NCBI GenBank assembly: GCA_017446265.1 | Contig: JAFSRD010000039.1 | Location: 30,396-94,395, forward strand | Direction of reading: 5' to 3' | DNA length: 64,000 nt | Source: Treponema sp. | Lineage (GTDB): Bacteria > Spirochaetota > Spirochaetia > Treponematales > Treponemataceae | In this document: piece by piece, positions 62,347-64,000 of the stretch | Layout: each line of letters begins with the position of its first letter | Numbering within the stretch: the first letter of the stretch is position 1 | Notes under the pieces: model-generated | The model's input: only the letters and a program-made list of their open reading frames with translations | Databases searched by the model: none | Told to the model about the DNA's origin: nothing | Program-made: the position numbers and the translations under genes

Positions 62347-63813
62347 ATGGAGATGTATAAAAATTACACGACTCCGTTCGGAAATATCGTACCGCACTCT
62401 GCTGCACGCTGGGCAAACATACAATATAAATTGTGTCGCATGCTTTTTGGCAATGACAAAACCCCTATTGAGCCAGGTGCGGTTGCAGTCGGTGAAGTAT
62501 ACAACGACTTTGGCATGTTCACAATCGTTGACAAACATAAAGCAGATGGCAAAGTGCAGGAAATACAATCGAAAAATGCGATTATCATCGGAACAATCCG
62601 CATGGGGTTCGGACATTGGCGCATGGCAATTGCGATTGCGTCTGCCGCTCATCATCTGGGATACACGCCCTATCTTCTTGATTTGATGTCGTTCGATGAA
62701 AGTACAGCGCAAAAGTCAATCCGTTTTTTACAATACTGGTATGATGTGTTCTCGCGCGTGTCACAAAAATGGAAATGGTTCAACAAACATGTGTGGGAAA
62801 AAGCAACATCTGTCGGAAACCGCTCGCTCTCTGCATGCGTGAGCCAGCGTATTTTGTCAAAACTGTTTGTACCAGTGCTTGAACTTCTTCCCGAAAACAT
62901 TCCACTCCTTTCAATGCACCCGTGGGTAGGGCATGCAGCCGTAATGGGCGGCATAAAAAATGTGGTAAGCATCATTCCCGACAACTACCCTATGGCATTC
63001 TGGCTCGTCGAGGGAAGCCGCCACACCGTACAGTCGCCATCTGCGTTTATGGGCTATCGCACGCTCATGTCTATGGATACACGCTACGAAATTACAAACT
63101 GTCTTGATCCCAACACGCTGCTTGAAGCAGGACACTACATAGATTACGAAATAGTTTCCACGATTGAGCGAGACTGCGACAGGCGTGAAGAACGCATGAG
63201 ACATGGAAAGGCACGCCGTTTTTTACTTACGATGGGCGGAGCAGGTGCGCAAGCAAAACGATTTGCAGACATAATCCGCACATGCAAAGATGCAGTACTC
63301 GAAAACAAAGCAGTATTTTTTGTAAACATGGGTGACCATAAAGGACGCTGGAAAGAATTGCAACGTGAACTTGACAAAGACACCATCGCATACACAGTGC
63401 ACACAGACTGGCAGACAACAAAACAGTTTGTACACAACGCAGAACTTGGAGAAATTGATGGCATCCATATTTTTTTACACAGCGAATTTTATGCAGCAGT
63501 ATATTTAACAAATCTGCTCTTGCACGTGAGCGACATAATGATAACAAAGCCGAGCGAACTCTCATTTTATCCCGTTCCGAAACTGTTTATTCAGCGCGTT
63601 GGCAAACACGAAGCGTGGGGCGCCATACGCGGTAGCGAAATTGGCGATGGCACAATAGAAACTGAAAGCACCGTCGATTTACGACGGACACTGCAAACGC
63701 TTATACACACAGACGATTTGCTTGAAATGTACATCAAGCATATTCGTCTAAACGACAAAGCAGGCGTATACAACGGCGCATACAATGCAGTGCACTGGGC
63801 ATGCAAAAGATAG
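62347..63813 (+). CDS. GT-B-fold protein, MGDG-synthase / MurG-like glycosyltransferase candidate
   Basis: 488 residues, no signal peptide. The N-terminal domain has IIIGTIRMGFGHWRMAIAIA, which matches the G-x-G-H-x-R-A start of diacylglycerol glucosyl/galactosyltransferases. The C-terminal half has FLLTMGGAGAQAKRFADIIR and, later, DIMITKPSELSFYPVPKLFI, comparable to the nucleotide-sugar-binding region of GT28 proteins (GGxGxQ, then a K-P-S/G motif). A glycolipid synthase is likely but not shown. Sugar donor and acceptor are unknown. It is transcribed alone from a leaderless-type promoter. Confidence 0.7.
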   Translation: MEMYKNYTTPFGNIVPHSAARWANIQYKLCRMLFGNDKTPIEPGAVAVGEVYNDFGMFTIVDKHKADGKVQEIQSKNAIIIGTIRMGFGHWRMAIAIASAAHHLGYTPYLLDLMSFDESTAQKSIRFLQYWYDVFSRVSQKWKWFNKHVWEKATSVGNRSLSACVSQRILSKLFVPVLELLPENIPLLSMHPWVGHAAVMGGIKNVVSIIPDNYPMAFWLVEGSRHTVQSPSAFMGYRTLMSMDTRYEITNCLDPNTLLEAGHYIDYEIVSTIERDCDRREERMRHGKARRFLLTMGGAGAQAKRFADIIRTCKDAVLENKAVFFVNMGDHKGRWKELQRELDKDTIAYTVHTDWQTTKQFVHNAELGEIDGIHIFLHSEFYAAVYLTNLLLHVSDIMITKPSELSFYPVPKLFIQRVGKHEAWGAIRGSEIGDGTIETESTVDLRRTLQTLIHTDDLLEMYIKHIRLNDKAGVYNGAYNAVHWACKR

Positions 63814-64000
63814 CGTGCGAGTTACCGTGTGCAAGCAACATAGCCCGCGCTGGAATGGCAGCACGTTGATAAACGTGGTGTTCCGAGCGCGACAGACATG
63901 TACCAAACCGTCTGCGTCGAAGGCGCGCGACGGAATGAGGGCTACCGAACCATGTAAGCGCGGCTCTTCCAGACAGCATGCTCCTAAAAATTATTAATTA
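63814..64000. other. Gene-free tail with three consecutive hairpins
   Basis: No convincing gene. Three stems follow one another: GCGCT/AGCGC with GGAAT/GTTCC and CACGTT/AACGTG (63847-63890, GATA loop); CAGAC/GTCTG (63893-63914); and CGTCG/CGACG (63915-63932). The last 15 bases are AT-rich (ends ATTATTAATTA). This could be a structured RNA, a terminator cluster or a dispersed repeat. It is cut by the window edge. Confidence 0.4.

Noticed and set aside
63785..63997. A 70-codon open frame at the right edge
   Set aside because: Overlaps the end of the GT-B gene, has no ribosome site, and its composition is unlike the neighbours. Hairpins explain the region better.
1..64000. CRISPR arrays, tRNA/rRNA genes, transposases, prophage genes
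   Set aside because: I looked through the spacers on both strands and found no regularly spaced repeats, cloverleaf or rRNA-like sequence, nor mobile-element proteins.

Overview
The window looks like chromosome from a treponeme (Spirochaetota) of moderate GC. The evidence is the gene set. It has an archaeal/eukaryal-type PheS, known in spirochaetes. It has a peptidase M23, bactofilin, YaaR-like, PSP1 block, several secreted or TPR proteins recognisable only as spirochaete-type, and an Lpt export set. It also has two Glu/Asp-tRNA amidotransferase loci. The species cannot be named. I see no rRNA, tRNA, CRISPR array, prophage, transposase or plasmid gene. Coding density is very high and no gene-free stretch exceeds 300 bases.

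Layout. 1-6.8 kb (minus): an edge-truncated threonine aldolase-like enzyme, a chemoreceptor, a Na+/proline symporter, a GNAT acetyltransferase and a PFL-family protein. 6.9-8.2 kb (plus): a membrane adenylate/guanylate cyclase. 8.2-14.4 kb (minus): PheS, three proteins of unknown role, DusB and TatD. 14.6-17.6 kb (plus): an M23 peptidase, bactofilin, DUF327 and RicT-like cell-envelope/RNA block behind a perfect sigma-70 promoter. 17.6-20.3 kb (minus): a methyltransferase and a large unknown membrane-anchored protein. 20.3-29.4 kb (plus): a TPR lipoprotein, a TraB-family protein, a four-gene TolC/adaptor/ABC export system and MurJ. 29.5-32.2 kb (minus): a 5'-nucleotidase lipoprotein and a secreted unknown. 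32.4-35.5 kb (plus): GatB and three unknowns. 35.6-41.1 kb (minus): RNase Y and pyrG-lptC-lptA-lptB. 41.2-43.2 kb (plus): cheR-cheB. 43.2-45.3 kb (minus): polyprenyl synthase, TPR protein and RseC-like protein. 45.4-48.2 kb (plus): a short-chain fatty-acid permease with a two-subunit CoA-transferase. 48.2-50.3 kb (minus): UvrC. 50.3-54.5 kb (plus): a LamG/Fn3 exoprotein and a TPR/helical-repeat protein. 54.5-62.2 kb (minus): M24 peptidase, PAP2 phosphatase, gatA-gatC and argD-argB-argJ. 62.3-63.8 kb (plus): a GT-B-like protein.

The strongest unlisted signal is in the start regions. Fifteen genes that lead a transcription unit lack a Shine-Dalgarno sequence. Instead each has a -10 hexamer ending 5-7 bases (nearly always 6) before the start codon, and eleven of these also have a TTG-type -35 at 17-18 bases. 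Genes inside operons use Shine-Dalgarno sequences or overlapping stops and starts. This predicts systematic leaderless transcription, with the start codon at or next to the +1 base.

Other points worth attention: a CTP synthase whose glutaminase domain has lost the nucleophilic Cys (Asn386) and the oxyanion-hole glycines; a 56-bp palindrome carried in frame inside uvrC; and a mosaic intergenic repeat present in two copies.
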